Origin: JADLGL01 sp964611195
Lineage (GTDB): Bacteria > Pseudomonadota > Alphaproteobacteria > Rhizobiales > Kaistiaceae
Assembly: GCA_964611195.1 (NCBI GenBank)
Contig: CAZSXA010000116.1
Coordinates: forward strand, 1 to 7,406
DNA: 7,406 nucleotides
Direction: 5' to 3'
Below are positions 1-5,950 of this stretch, in pieces. A program made the position numbers and the translations under genes. The notes beneath the pieces were generated by a model. The model made no database searches. It worked only from the letters and a program-made list of their open reading frames with translations, and was not told the DNA's origin. Each line of letters opens with the position of its first letter. Position 1 is the first letter of the stretch.

Positions 1-90
1 GGGGATCTTGCCCTCACGGCGGATCGAGCGTGCGGCACCTTTGCCGGACGCCTCACGGATCGACGCGGTGAGCTCTGCCGCCTCACTCAT
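1..90 (-). CDS. rplY: 50S ribosomal protein L25 (Ctc family), N-terminal fragment
   Basis: This is the first 30 codons of a minus-strand gene that runs off the left edge. The translation opens MSEAAELTASIREASGKG and continues AARSIRREGKIP. That matches the start of bacterial L25/Ctc proteins, where a short acidic or polar start leads into R-x-x-x-GKGAAR-x-x-RR-x-G-x-x-P. L25 binds 5S rRNA in the large ribosomal subunit; alphaproteobacterial forms usually carry an extra C-terminal TL5-like domain, which is not visible here. A good Shine-Dalgarno (AGGAG on the minus strand, at 100-104) lies 9 bases before the ATG and fixes the start. It sits downstream of prs, an order I know from other Hyphomicrobiales. 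The family call is firm from the motif, although only the N-terminus is seen. Confidence 0.88.
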   Translation of the reverse strand, partial: MSEAAELTASIREASGKGAARSIRREGKIP

Positions 91-116
91 TTCACCAGGC
101 TCCTAGAAATCAAACC

Positions 117-133
117 GCCCGGCCGGGCCGGGC
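117..133 (-). terminator. GC-rich hairpin between prs and rplY, possible terminator or attenuator
   Basis: The sequence contains a perfect 6-base-pair inverted repeat, GCCCGG / CCGGGC, around a 5-base loop. On the minus strand it is followed by GGTTTGATTT, an interrupted T-run. It lies after prs and just before the rplY Shine-Dalgarno. It could be an intrinsic terminator for prs or a leader structure for rplY. The T-run is short, so the terminator reading is tentative. Confidence 0.35.
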
Positions 134-140
134 TTTCGTC

Positions 141-173
141 GCGCTGCCGGCCCTTCGCGGGGCGGCGCAGCGC
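141..173 (-). other. Imperfect long hairpin in the prs-rplY intergenic region
   Basis: An outer 7-base stem (GCGCTGC at 141-147 pairs with GCAGCGC at 167-173) encloses an inner GCCC/GGGC stem with a TTCGCG loop, separated by a mismatched stretch. There is no T-run on either side, so it is not a classical intrinsic terminator. On the minus strand it comes about 40 bases after the prs stop. It may act as an RNA 3'-end stabiliser or a processing site; this is inference. Confidence 0.3.
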
Positions 174-212
174 CGGGGTTATAGGGGAGGGCGGACCCTC
201 ACGCAACCTCGC

Positions 213-1145
213 CTAGTCGAAGAGGCTCGACACCGATTCCTCCGACGCGGTGCGCTTGATTGCCTCGGCAATCAGCGGCGCCACCGGCAGGACGCGAATA
301 TTGGGCGCGGCCTTTACCGCCGCGGTCGGCTGGATCGAATCGGTGATGACGAGCTCGCGGAGCGCCGAAGAGGTGACGCGCGCCACAGCACCGCCGGACA
401 GGACGCCGTGGGTGATGTAGGCGCGGACGGAGGACGCGCCGCCCTCGACGAGGGCTTCGGCGGCGTTGCAGAGCGTTCCGCCGGAATCGATGATGTCGTC
501 GAAGAGGATGCAGTCGCGGCCCCTGATGTCGCCGATGATGTTCATCACCTCCGATTCGCCAGGCCGCTCGCGGCGCTTGTCGACGATCGCGATCGGCGCG
601 TCGATGCGCTTGGCGAGCGCCCGGGCACGGACCACGCCGCCGACGTCGGGCGAGACGACGGTGACGTTCTCGATGTCGTTGGTGTCGATGATGTCGCGCG
701 TGACGACCGGCGCGGAATAGAGATTGTCCGTCGGGATATCGAAGAAGCCCTGGATCTGGCCGGCATGGAGGTCGAGCGTCAGCACCCGGTCGGCGCCGGC
801 GCGGGTGATCAGATTGGCCACGAGCTTGGCCGAGATCGGCGTCCGCGGGCCGGGCTTCCGGTCCTGCCGGGCGTAGCCGAAATAGGGGAGCACGGCGGTA
901 ATCCGGCGCGCCGAGGCCCTGCGGAGCGCATCGATGATGATGAGCAGCTCCATCAGATGGTCGTTCGCCGGATAGCTCGTCGACTGGATCGCGAAGACGT
1001 CCTCGCCGCGGACGTTTTCGCGGATCTCGACGAAGATCTCCTGGTCGGCGAAGCGGCGGACGGAGCACTCGGCAAGGGTCAGGCCGAGATAGGCCGCCAT
1101 CTCTTCGGAAAGGGTGCGGTTCGAATTGCCCGCAACCAGTTTCAT
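213..1145 (-). CDS. prs: Ribose-phosphate pyrophosphokinase (PRPP synthase)
   Basis: This cytosolic enzyme makes 5-phosphoribosyl-1-pyrophosphate from ribose 5-phosphate and ATP, for purine, pyrimidine, histidine, tryptophan and NAD synthesis. With the start chosen here it is 310 residues, the usual class I length. Visible motifs in order are RFADQE (residues 31-36), the YARQDRK catalytic/ATP loop (91-97), the PRPP synthase signature around DLHAGQIQGFFD (125-136), the DKRR flexible region (189-192) and the PRPP-binding loop DDIIDSGGT (216-224). The frame stays open upstream to an ATG at 1152-1154 and a TTG at 1161-1163. I chose the ATG of MKLVAGNSNR because the family normally begins there. 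None of the three starts has a strong Shine-Dalgarno; the ATG at 1154 has a weak GGA before it. The gene is about 120 bases after the small lipoprotein gene and 122 before rplY. No key residue is missing. Confidence 0.97.
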   Translation of the reverse strand: MKLVAGNSNRTLSEEMAAYLGLTLAECSVRRFADQEIFVEIRENVRGEDVFAIQSTSYPANDHLMELLIIIDALRRASARRITAVLPYFGYARQDRKPGPRTPISAKLVANLITRAGADRVLTLDLHAGQIQGFFDIPTDNLYSAPVVTRDIIDTNDIENVTVVSPDVGGVVRARALAKRIDAPIAIVDKRRERPGESEVMNIIGDIRGRDCILFDDIIDSGGTLCNAAEALVEGGASSVRAYITHGVLSGGAVARVTSSALRELVITDSIQPTAAVKAAPNIRVLPVAPLIAEAIKRTASEESVSSLFD

Positions 1146-1265
1146 CGATCGCATGTCGTCCAACGGATCGGCAGCCCCCGGCGCCTGGGCATGAGCTGCC
1201 CGGCTCTTGGAGCGGCTTCTAGCAATCAGCTCTCGGCAAGCGCAATCGCCGGCCGCTGCAAAGCG

Positions 1266-1730
1266 TTAAAGGCCAACACCATTTTCGTTGGCCCAGTCGA
1301 TGAACTGATCGAGCACGTCGTCCATCACGTCGGCGGCGAGGCCGTAGTCGACGATGTCCCAGGGATCCTCGGGGGTCGCCCGCGAATTGATCTGGCCGCC
1401 GATGCGAACGAGGCGCTGCCCCGTCGTCCGGTCGTCGAAGTCGAAGACATAGACCAGCAGCGTCCCCGAGCCGCTGGAGACCGTGGACAGGAAGCCGCGC
1501 ATCCATACCGTCCCGTCCGATCCCGGCGTGAAGGGGATGTCCTTGATGAACGCGCGTTCGCCGGCGGCGGCGAAAAAGAGGTCCTGAACCCGCCCCGGCA
1601 CGTCGCCGACATCGCGGTACATCAGCTCGATGCCCGCCGGCACCGACGAGGCGTCCGGGTCGTTCGAAACCGCCGGCGTCACGCAGCCGGCGAGAAGGAT
1701 AGCTGAAAGGAGGGCAGCGACTCGGATCAT
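1266..1730 (-). CDS. Small predicted lipoprotein of unknown function
   Basis: The product has 154 residues and I do not recognise its family. The N-terminus is a classic short lipoprotein signal: MIR, then the hydrophobic run VAALLSAILLAGC, with lipobox L-A-G-C and the modified cysteine at residue 16. Residue +2 is valine, not aspartate, so by the general Lol rule outer-membrane sorting is more likely than inner-membrane retention. The mature part is about 139 residues, acidic, with no further membrane segment. It has a likely beta-rich core (around GTVWMRGFLSTVSSGSGTLL) and an acidic C-terminal helix rich in Asp and Trp. The prolipoprotein would be a substrate of Lgt, encoded upstream in the same array. 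The Shine-Dalgarno is weak (AGAG about 5 bases before the ATG). It is 82 bases after pgeF and about 120 before prs, so co-transcription is possible but not shown. Coding status is supported by the clean signal peptide and neighbouring gene direction. Confidence 0.8.
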   Translation of the reverse strand: MIRVAALLSAILLAGCVTPAVSNDPDASSVPAGIELMYRDVGDVPGRVQDLFFAAAGERAFIKDIPFTPGSDGTVWMRGFLSTVSSGSGTLLVYVFDFDDRTTGQRLVRIGGQINSRATPEDPWDIVDYGLAADVMDDVLDQFIDWANENGVGL

Positions 1731-1812
1731 CGCACTCTAATCGTCTGAAAGCCCACCCGGCGGCGACACTAGCCAGAAAGGCTTTCGGGGACAATTCCCG
1801 TCGGGTTTCCGA

Positions 1813-2598
1813 TCAGGCGAGCGCGATCGCCGAGATCATCCGGCCGTAATCGCTCTCGCCACGATGTGTGGTGCGGCGGAAGGAGAAGAAGCGCTCCTCG
1901 TCCGCATAGGTGTCGAGCCCGATGGTCGCGATGGCGTCGAGGCCGATGCGTTCGAGGCGCTTGGCGACATAGCCGACCAGATCGAAACGATAGTGATCGG
2001 GGCGATCGGAATCGGCGAAGAAGTATGCGTTGACCGGATCGTCGGCCTCGAACCGCTCGCGGAACTCGGCGCCGACCTCGTATGAGGCCTGCGCGATCGC
2101 CGGACCGATCGCCGCGACGATCTGCTGCCGGCGTGCGCCCTGCCGGACCATTTCTTCCACCGTCTCGTCGAGCACGCCCCTGATCGCGCCGCCCCAGCCG
2201 GCATGAGCCGCGCCGACGACGCCGGCTTCGGCGTCGGCGAAGAGCACCGGTGCGCAGTCGGCGGTGCCGATGCCGATGGCGAGGCCCTTTTTCGTCGTGA
2301 CGATGCCGTCGGCCTCCGGTCCCTCGCCGGGCGCCCAGGGTTCCTCGGCGACGACGACCGTCGCGCCGTGCACCTGATAGGGCGAGAGGAGGCAATCCGG
2401 CTCGACGCCAAGCGCTTCAGCGACCCGCCGCCGGTTCTCAAGCACGGCGTCGCGATTGTCGCCGGAACCAACGCCGCAATTGAGGCTCGAATAGACGCCG
2501 CTGGAAACGCCGCCTTCGCGCGAGAAGAAGCCGTGGGCGATCCCGGGCTGTGCGGCAAAGGCCCGATCGACGATCGGTGTCGGGAGATCGTCGGTCAT
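1813..2598 (-). CDS. pgeF: PgeF/YfiH-family protein (peptidoglycan editing factor, multicopper polyphenol oxidase-type fold)
   Basis: The protein has 261 residues, the usual length for the YfiH/LACC1 family. Members bind zinc or copper. They have been reported as purine nucleoside phosphorylase/adenosine deaminase enzymes and, in E. coli, as a factor that keeps L-serine out of the peptidoglycan stem in place of L-alanine; older annotations say laccase. Metal-site residues are visible: His77 in YQVHG, Cys115 in TADCAPV and His132 in HAGWGG. Other family marks are HGFFSREGGVSSG (22-34), the SLNCG segment (38-42), IGPAI (164-168) and the C-terminal RFFSFRRT. The ATG start overlaps the stop of the upstream DUF5946-like gene as ATGA, which implies translational coupling. 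No signal peptide is seen, so it should be cytosolic. The family call is very secure; which of the proposed activities dominates here cannot be read from sequence. Confidence 0.95.
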   Translation of the reverse strand: MTDDLPTPIVDRAFAAQPGIAHGFFSREGGVSSGVYSSLNCGVGSGDNRDAVLENRRRVAEALGVEPDCLLSPYQVHGATVVVAEEPWAPGEGPEADGIVTTKKGLAIGIGTADCAPVLFADAEAGVVGAAHAGWGGAIRGVLDETVEEMVRQGARRQQIVAAIGPAIAQASYEVGAEFRERFEADDPVNAYFFADSDRPDHYRFDLVGYVAKRLERIGLDAIATIGLDTYADEERFFSFRRTTHRGESDYGRMISAIALA

Positions 2599-3143
2599 CG
2601 TCTGCGTCCCGGCGGGGTGCGGTGAGGGCCGCGCTGGCCAAGCCTTTGGCGGTCATGCTGCCGGAGGCCCGGCCTTTGCTCGGCGCGGTCGAGCCATTGC
2701 CGGGCGAGGGCGTGGAGCGGCGCGTAGGCCGCCCAGACGTCGCGCCCCCACAACCAGACCGCCTTATCAAATTGTTCCGGATCATCGCAATCGATCAGAT
2801 CGCCGATCGTGCGCGTGCCTCGATCGTGCGGAAGGTCCGGCTTCTCGATATCGACCGAACCATCGAGCCAGGCACGCAGCGCCATGTTGGGAGGCGATGG
2901 CGGCTGGTCGCGTTCGATGATGCCGCACAGGCCGCAAAGATGGGCGGCGAGTGACTTCGCCGATACGCAGTAATTGTCGGGGTGCTGCAGGGCGTAGATG
3001 TCGACCCCCATCGACAGCAGCCGTCCGTAGCGGACGTCGGAATAGACGCGGGCGTTCAACTCCTGCAGGAGCGCCTCGCAGCCGGCATCGCCGCCGGCGA
3101 TTTCGAGACCGCAGCCCGAGCAGCGCTCGCCCGTCTCGGTCAT
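2595..3143 (-). CDS. DUF5946-like cysteine/histidine-rich protein of unknown function
   Basis: The product has 182 residues. It resembles the DUF5946 family: an N-terminal C-x-G-C-G knuckle (Cys8, Cys11), a second cysteine near residue 22, a short helix ending RVYSDVRYGRL, the hallmark VDIYALQHPD (residues 47-56), and a HLCGLCG segment (68-74) with His68, Cys70 and Cys73. These Cys/His residues could form a zinc site; that is inference, and the family function is not known to me. The region to about residue 153 looks like a folded domain. The last 30 residues are Arg/Gln/Pro-rich and look like a non-conserved extension. Its ATG overlaps the stop of the methyltransferase gene (ATGA), and its TGA overlaps the pgeF start in the same way, so it is embedded in a coupled operon. 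No signal peptide or membrane segment is seen. Confidence 0.8.
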   Translation of the reverse strand: MTETGERCSGCGLEIAGGDAGCEALLQELNARVYSDVRYGRLLSMGVDIYALQHPDNYCVSAKSLAAHLCGLCGIIERDQPPSPPNMALRAWLDGSVDIEKPDLPHDRGTRTIGDLIDCDDPEQFDKAVWLWGRDVWAAYAPLHALARQWLDRAEQRPGLRQHDRQRLGQRGPHRTPPGRRR

Positions 3144-4267
3144 TGGTCGAAGGCCGGCACCGCGAAGTCCGGCGGCGCAAACGCCATCGCCTTGAAGAGC
3201 CGGCCCATCTGGTCCTCGTCCACCAGCCGGGCGAGGGCGGCGGCGATCGCCTCGCGGGTCGCGTCGTCCTTATCTTCGGCCAACTGCTGGGCGCGTTCGG
3301 TGATGCCGAGCCGGGCGAGCAACGCGCCCTGTTCCAGCACGGGGCGCGGCGGCGCGCCGGCGGCGGCGGCCGCCGCGGCAAGAGCGGAGAAGTCGACGTG
3401 GGAGGTGAGGTCGGCCTCGCCCGGATGGGCGAGAGGGTAGTCGTAGTTCTGGTGGTAGATCGCCTGCAGCGTGTCGCCATAGTCCGGCGTGATGTGACCG
3501 TAGTCGACGACGAGCGCAGCGCCGCCCTCGGCGGCAATGCGTGCGCCGAGGGCCTCCGCGATCGCCTCGCCGGACGGGCGGATTTCGAGAACCGATCCCG
3601 GCTCGGGCGGCGGGATCGCCGCGGCGGAGCCGCCGGCGGCCTGCCATTCGAGCTCGACGCGGCCGCCGCGTCCGAAAATCAGCTTGCCGTCGTCGTCGAT
3701 CCCCACCATGCGTTCGGCCCATTGCCCGTCGGCGTGGACGAACTGGCGGATCGGCAGGGCGTCGAAGAACTCGTTGGCGATGACGATGAGTGGACCGCCC
3801 GGAATCTCGTCGACGCTCTCGACGAAGTAGGGCTCCGCCAATCCGGCGAGCGCAGCCTGCTGCTTCTCACGAAGGGCGGGGCTGACCTCGAGAAGCGCGA
3901 TGTCGGCCGCCGCCGCGAAACTCGGGCGCACTGAAGCGGCGCGGAGCGCATCGGCGATCAGTGTGCCGCGGCCAGGCCCAAGCTCGGCGAGGACGAAGCG
4001 TTCCGGCTCGCCAAGCTGCTGCCAGGTGGCGACGCACCAGAGGCCAATGAGCTCGCCGAACATCTGGCTCACCTCCGGCGCGGTGACAAAATCGCCCGAG
4101 CGGCCAAAGGGCTCGCGCGTCGTGTAGTAGCCGTCGGTCGGGTCGGTGAGGCACGTCGCCATGTACTCGGCGACGCTCATCGGCCCGAAATTCTCGATGC
4201 GATCGGCGAGCCGCTCGGCGAGCGGCGTCGGTCCGCCATGACCGTTCGTGGCGCCGTTCTCAGGCAT
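3140..4267 (-). CDS. Class I SAM-dependent methyltransferase, NDUFAF7/MidA family (DUF185)
   Basis: With this start the protein has 375 residues. In mitochondria the family member NDUFAF7 symmetrically dimethylates an arginine of complex I subunit NDUFS2 during assembly; a similar role on bacterial NuoD-type subunits is inferred here. Visible motifs are GRSGDFVTAPEVSQMFGELI (residues 56-75), the SAM-binding ELGPGRGTL (95-103), ANEFFDALP (164-172), VVDYGH (253-258), ADLTSHVDFSAL (285-296, typical of the family) and MGRLFKAMAFAPP near the C-terminus. An alanine-rich stretch (297-303) follows the HVDF motif. The frame is open to 4306, but I chose the ATG at 4267 because GGAG sits 7 bases before it and the longer version adds only a basic, unconserved segment deep inside lgt. 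The start overlaps the lgt stop by 8 bases, and the end overlaps the DUF5946-like gene by 4, so translation is probably coupled. Confidence 0.92.
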   Translation of the reverse strand: MPENGATNGHGGPTPLAERLADRIENFGPMSVAEYMATCLTDPTDGYYTTREPFGRSGDFVTAPEVSQMFGELIGLWCVATWQQLGEPERFVLAELGPGRGTLIADALRAASVRPSFAAAADIALLEVSPALREKQQAALAGLAEPYFVESVDEIPGGPLIVIANEFFDALPIRQFVHADGQWAERMVGIDDDGKLIFGRGGRVELEWQAAGGSAAAIPPPEPGSVLEIRPSGEAIAEALGARIAAEGGAALVVDYGHITPDYGDTLQAIYHQNYDYPLAHPGEADLTSHVDFSALAAAAAAAGAPPRPVLEQGALLARLGITERAQQLAEDKDDATREAIAAALARLVDEDQMGRLFKAMAFAPPDFAVPAFDQ

Positions 4268-5144
4268 CGCTGCGCTCCGCTGTCTGGCCGGCCTCCGGTC
4301 CGCCACGTCGCTGCGCCCACATCATCACGGCGACGCCGGCGATGATCATCGGGATCGACAACAGCATTCCCATCGTCAGCCCGCCGGCGAGAAACCCGAT
4401 CTGGATGTCGGGCTCGCGGAAGAATTCGACGAAGGTGCGGGCAGCTCCGTAGCCGGCGATGAATGCGCCGGCGATGTAGCCGGGCGTCATCAGTTTCTTT
4501 CGGCGATAGGCAAGCCACCACAGGACAAGGATGAGTACCAGCCCCTCTAGGAAGGATTCATAGAGCTGGCTCGGATGACGCGGCGCATCGGCGGCGTAGC
4601 CGGCCTCGAGGTTGGTCTCGACTGCGGTCGGGAAGGCCATCCCCCAGGCCACATCGGTGACGCGCCCGTAGAGTTCGCCGTTCACGAAATTGGCGAGGCG
4701 GCCGATGAGAAGTCCGAACGGTGCGACCATGGTGATGACGTCGACGAGCGACCACAGGCGGATGCCGCGGCTGCGCGCGAACAGAAACATGGCCACCGCC
4801 ACACCGACGAAGCCGCCATGGAAGGACATGCCGCCTTCCCAGAGCTCGAAGACGGAAAGCGGCTCGTCGAGCGTTCCTTCGAGGTCGTAGAAGAGCACGT
4901 AGCCGAGACGTCCGCCGACGATGATGCCGACGGTTCCCCAGACGACGAAATCGTCGAGTGCGCGCTTGCCGAAGGGCGCGCCGCCGGGCGGCCACAGCGC
5001 ATCGTTGGAGACGATGCGGCGGGCGTAGTACCAGCCGAACAGGATCCCGAAGACGTAGGCGAGCGCGTACCAGCGGATCGCGAGCGGCCCGATTTCGACG
5101 AGGACCGGGTCGATGATCGGGTAGGGGATGGCGAGAAAGGGCAT
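4260..5144 (-). CDS. lgt: Phosphatidylglycerol--prolipoprotein diacylglyceryl transferase
   Basis: Lgt is the inner-membrane enzyme that transfers diacylglycerol from phosphatidylglycerol to the lipobox cysteine of prolipoproteins, the first step of lipoprotein maturation. The product has 294 residues with about seven hydrophobic segments. Signature residues are present: IRWYALAY (23-30), GGMSFHGG with His109 (equivalent to E. coli His103), the Lgt signature GRLANFVNGELYGR with Arg149 and Asn155 (148-161), RHPSQLYE (189-196), and RTFVEFFREPD with Arg236, Glu240 and Arg243. The signature has Ala151 where many family members have Gly (GRLGNF). This is a mild substitution and is unlikely to disable the enzyme. 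It is the first gene of the leftward operon and is divergent from the UbiK-like gene, with a 139-base gap holding the promoters. Its Shine-Dalgarno is weak (AAAGA, a few bases before the ATG). Confidence 0.97.
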   Translation of the reverse strand: MPFLAIPYPIIDPVLVEIGPLAIRWYALAYVFGILFGWYYARRIVSNDALWPPGGAPFGKRALDDFVVWGTVGIIVGGRLGYVLFYDLEGTLDEPLSVFELWEGGMSFHGGFVGVAVAMFLFARSRGIRLWSLVDVITMVAPFGLLIGRLANFVNGELYGRVTDVAWGMAFPTAVETNLEAGYAADAPRHPSQLYESFLEGLVLILVLWWLAYRRKKLMTPGYIAGAFIAGYGAARTFVEFFREPDIQIGFLAGGLTMGMLLSIPMIIAGVAVMMWAQRRGGPEAGQTAERSDA

Positions 5145-5199
5145 CGTCTTTCAGCGCAGGTCGACGGAGGAGGAAACCCTGGGCCGCCGACGGCCGCCC

Positions 5200-5228
5200 T
5201 TGCGAGATGATTCCGCTGCCACCATAGT
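5200..5228 (+). promoter_or_regulatory. Candidate sigma-70-type promoter for the UbiK-like gene
   Basis: TTGCGA (5200-5205), a 17-base spacer and CATAGT (5223-5228) each match 4 of 6 consensus bases at standard spacing. They lie in the 139-base divergent gap, about 55 bases before the UbiK-like start. This is by eye only. No equally good candidate was seen for lgt on the other strand. Confidence 0.25.
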
Positions 5229-5242
5229 AGATTGTGCAGATT

Positions 5243-5254
5243 CGCGCATGCGCG
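5243..5254. promoter_or_regulatory. Perfect 12-base palindrome in the lgt/ubiK-like divergent region
   Basis: CGCGCATGCGCG is fully self-complementary and lies between the two divergent genes, just downstream of the candidate plus-strand promoter. It could be a regulator binding site. In DNA this GC-rich, a CG-repeat palindrome can also arise by chance. Confidence 0.2.
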
Positions 5255-5283
5255 CGGCCCTCAAAAAGGGACAAGAACTCGCC

Positions 5284-5790
5284 ATGACCCAGACATCCAA
5301 TCGGTTCTACGATCGTTTCGCGCAGCTCATGAATGACGCTGCCAGTGTTGCTCAAGGCGTACGCAAGGAAGCCTCCACGATGTTCAAGAGCCAGGCTGAG
5401 CGGGTGGCGAACGACATGGATCTCGTCAAGCGCGAGGACTTCGACGCCATCAAGGACATGGCGCAGAAGGCGCGCGAAGAGAACGGCAAGCTGGAGGAGC
5501 GCATCGCCGCCCTCGAAGCCAAGCTCGGCATCAAGCCGCCCGCCAAGACTGCGCCGAAGAGCGGCACGACCGCGAAGTCCGGCTCGTCGGCCGGAACGAC
5601 GAAGAAAGCCTCGACCTCGGGCCGGTCGACGCGCTCCACGAGCAGCCGAGCGAAATCCACCGGCTCGCGCTCGACCACCGCCAAATCGGGGACTTCGGCC
5701 TCGAAGACCGGTGGCGGACGCGGCACGGGCCGGTCGCGCAGCACATCGTCCAGCGGCGGCACCGCGGGTTCGAACGGCTCCTCGTCCTAA
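5284..5790 (+). CDS. UbiK-like accessory factor (BMFP/DUF526 family) with long basic Ser/Thr-rich tail
   Basis: The protein has 168 residues. The first 82 or so form the family domain: MTQTSNRFYDRFAQLMNDAA, then an amphipathic helix (SVAQGVRKEASTMFKSQAERVANDMDLV) and the hallmark VKREDFDAIKDMAQKAREEN leading into a coiled coil that ends ERIAALEAKLGI. UbiK in E. coli and Salmonella is a trimeric coiled-coil accessory factor of the ubiquinone biosynthesis complex; the Brucella homologue BMFP has been described as membranotropic. Residues 83-168 are low complexity: Ser, Thr, Gly, Lys, Arg, with repeated SRST/TAKSG-like units. This tail is presumably disordered and much longer than in enterobacterial UbiK. 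I chose the ATG at 5284, where the family starts; the open frame reaches 5128, and an in-frame ATG at 5248 also exists. An AGGGA lies about 12 bases upstream, rather far for an ideal ribosome binding site. The gene is divergent from lgt and first of the rightward set. Confidence 0.87.
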   Translation: MTQTSNRFYDRFAQLMNDAASVAQGVRKEASTMFKSQAERVANDMDLVKREDFDAIKDMAQKAREENGKLEERIAALEAKLGIKPPAKTAPKSGTTAKSGSSAGTTKKASTSGRSTRSTSSRAKSTGSRSTTAKSGTSASKTGGGRGTGRSRSTSSSGGTAGSNGSSS

Positions 5791-5847
5791 TCTGTCCATA
5801 AGCGGTCGCGGCGATGCCGGTTTCGGGCACCAGCGCTCCGGGACGGG

Positions 5848-5865
5848 TATACTGCCCGTGGGCAG
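5848..5865 (+). promoter_or_regulatory. Candidate -10 element overlapped by an inverted repeat upstream of the YbjN-domain gene
   Basis: TATACT (5848-5853) matches 5 of 6 bases of the -10 consensus. It overlaps the start of a perfect inverted repeat, CTGCCC-GT-GGGCAG (5852-5865). No good -35 box is seen at 16-18 bases upstream. The arrangement is like an operator covering a promoter, but it could also be a short hairpin after the UbiK-like gene; no T-run follows. It lies in the 160-base gap before the YbjN-domain gene. Confidence 0.25.
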
Positions 5866-5950
5866 ATTCGCGATTGCGCGCGTAAACGCGTAAGGGTCGC
5901 GCCGCTCGCATACCGGCACGCCGCCGGCCGCTCACACCAAGGGGTTCGCC

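Noticed and set aside
199..1068. Minus-strand frame of 289 codons within prs
   Set aside because: It is a shifted frame of prs with a very Arg-rich translation; prs itself has all family motifs.
408..1706. Long plus-strand open frame of 432 codons across prs and the lipoprotein gene
   Set aside because: It is antisense to two well-supported genes; its translation is Asp/Arg/Val/Gly-rich with no recognisable domain. This is the usual mirror frame of GC-rich DNA.
1731..1812. Possible terminator between pgeF and the lipoprotein gene
   Set aside because: Only a 4-base AGCC/GGCT stem and a very short CCC/GGG repeat are visible, with no T-run, so I could not support a terminator.
5128..5283. N-terminal extension of the UbiK-like protein to 5128
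   Set aside because: The extension would overlap the start of lgt and the divergent promoter region, and it has no family similarity. The conserved domain begins at the ATG at 5284.
5876..5892. CGCGTAAACGCG repeat-like segment after the inverted repeat upstream of ybjN
   Set aside because: The stem is only four bases of CG alternation. This is expected by chance in this composition.
4558..5919. Minus-strand open frame of 453 codons overlapping lgt and the UbiK-like gene
   Set aside because: It crosses from antisense of the UbiK-like gene into another frame of lgt, and its translation is Arg-rich without motifs. Both real genes explain the DNA better.
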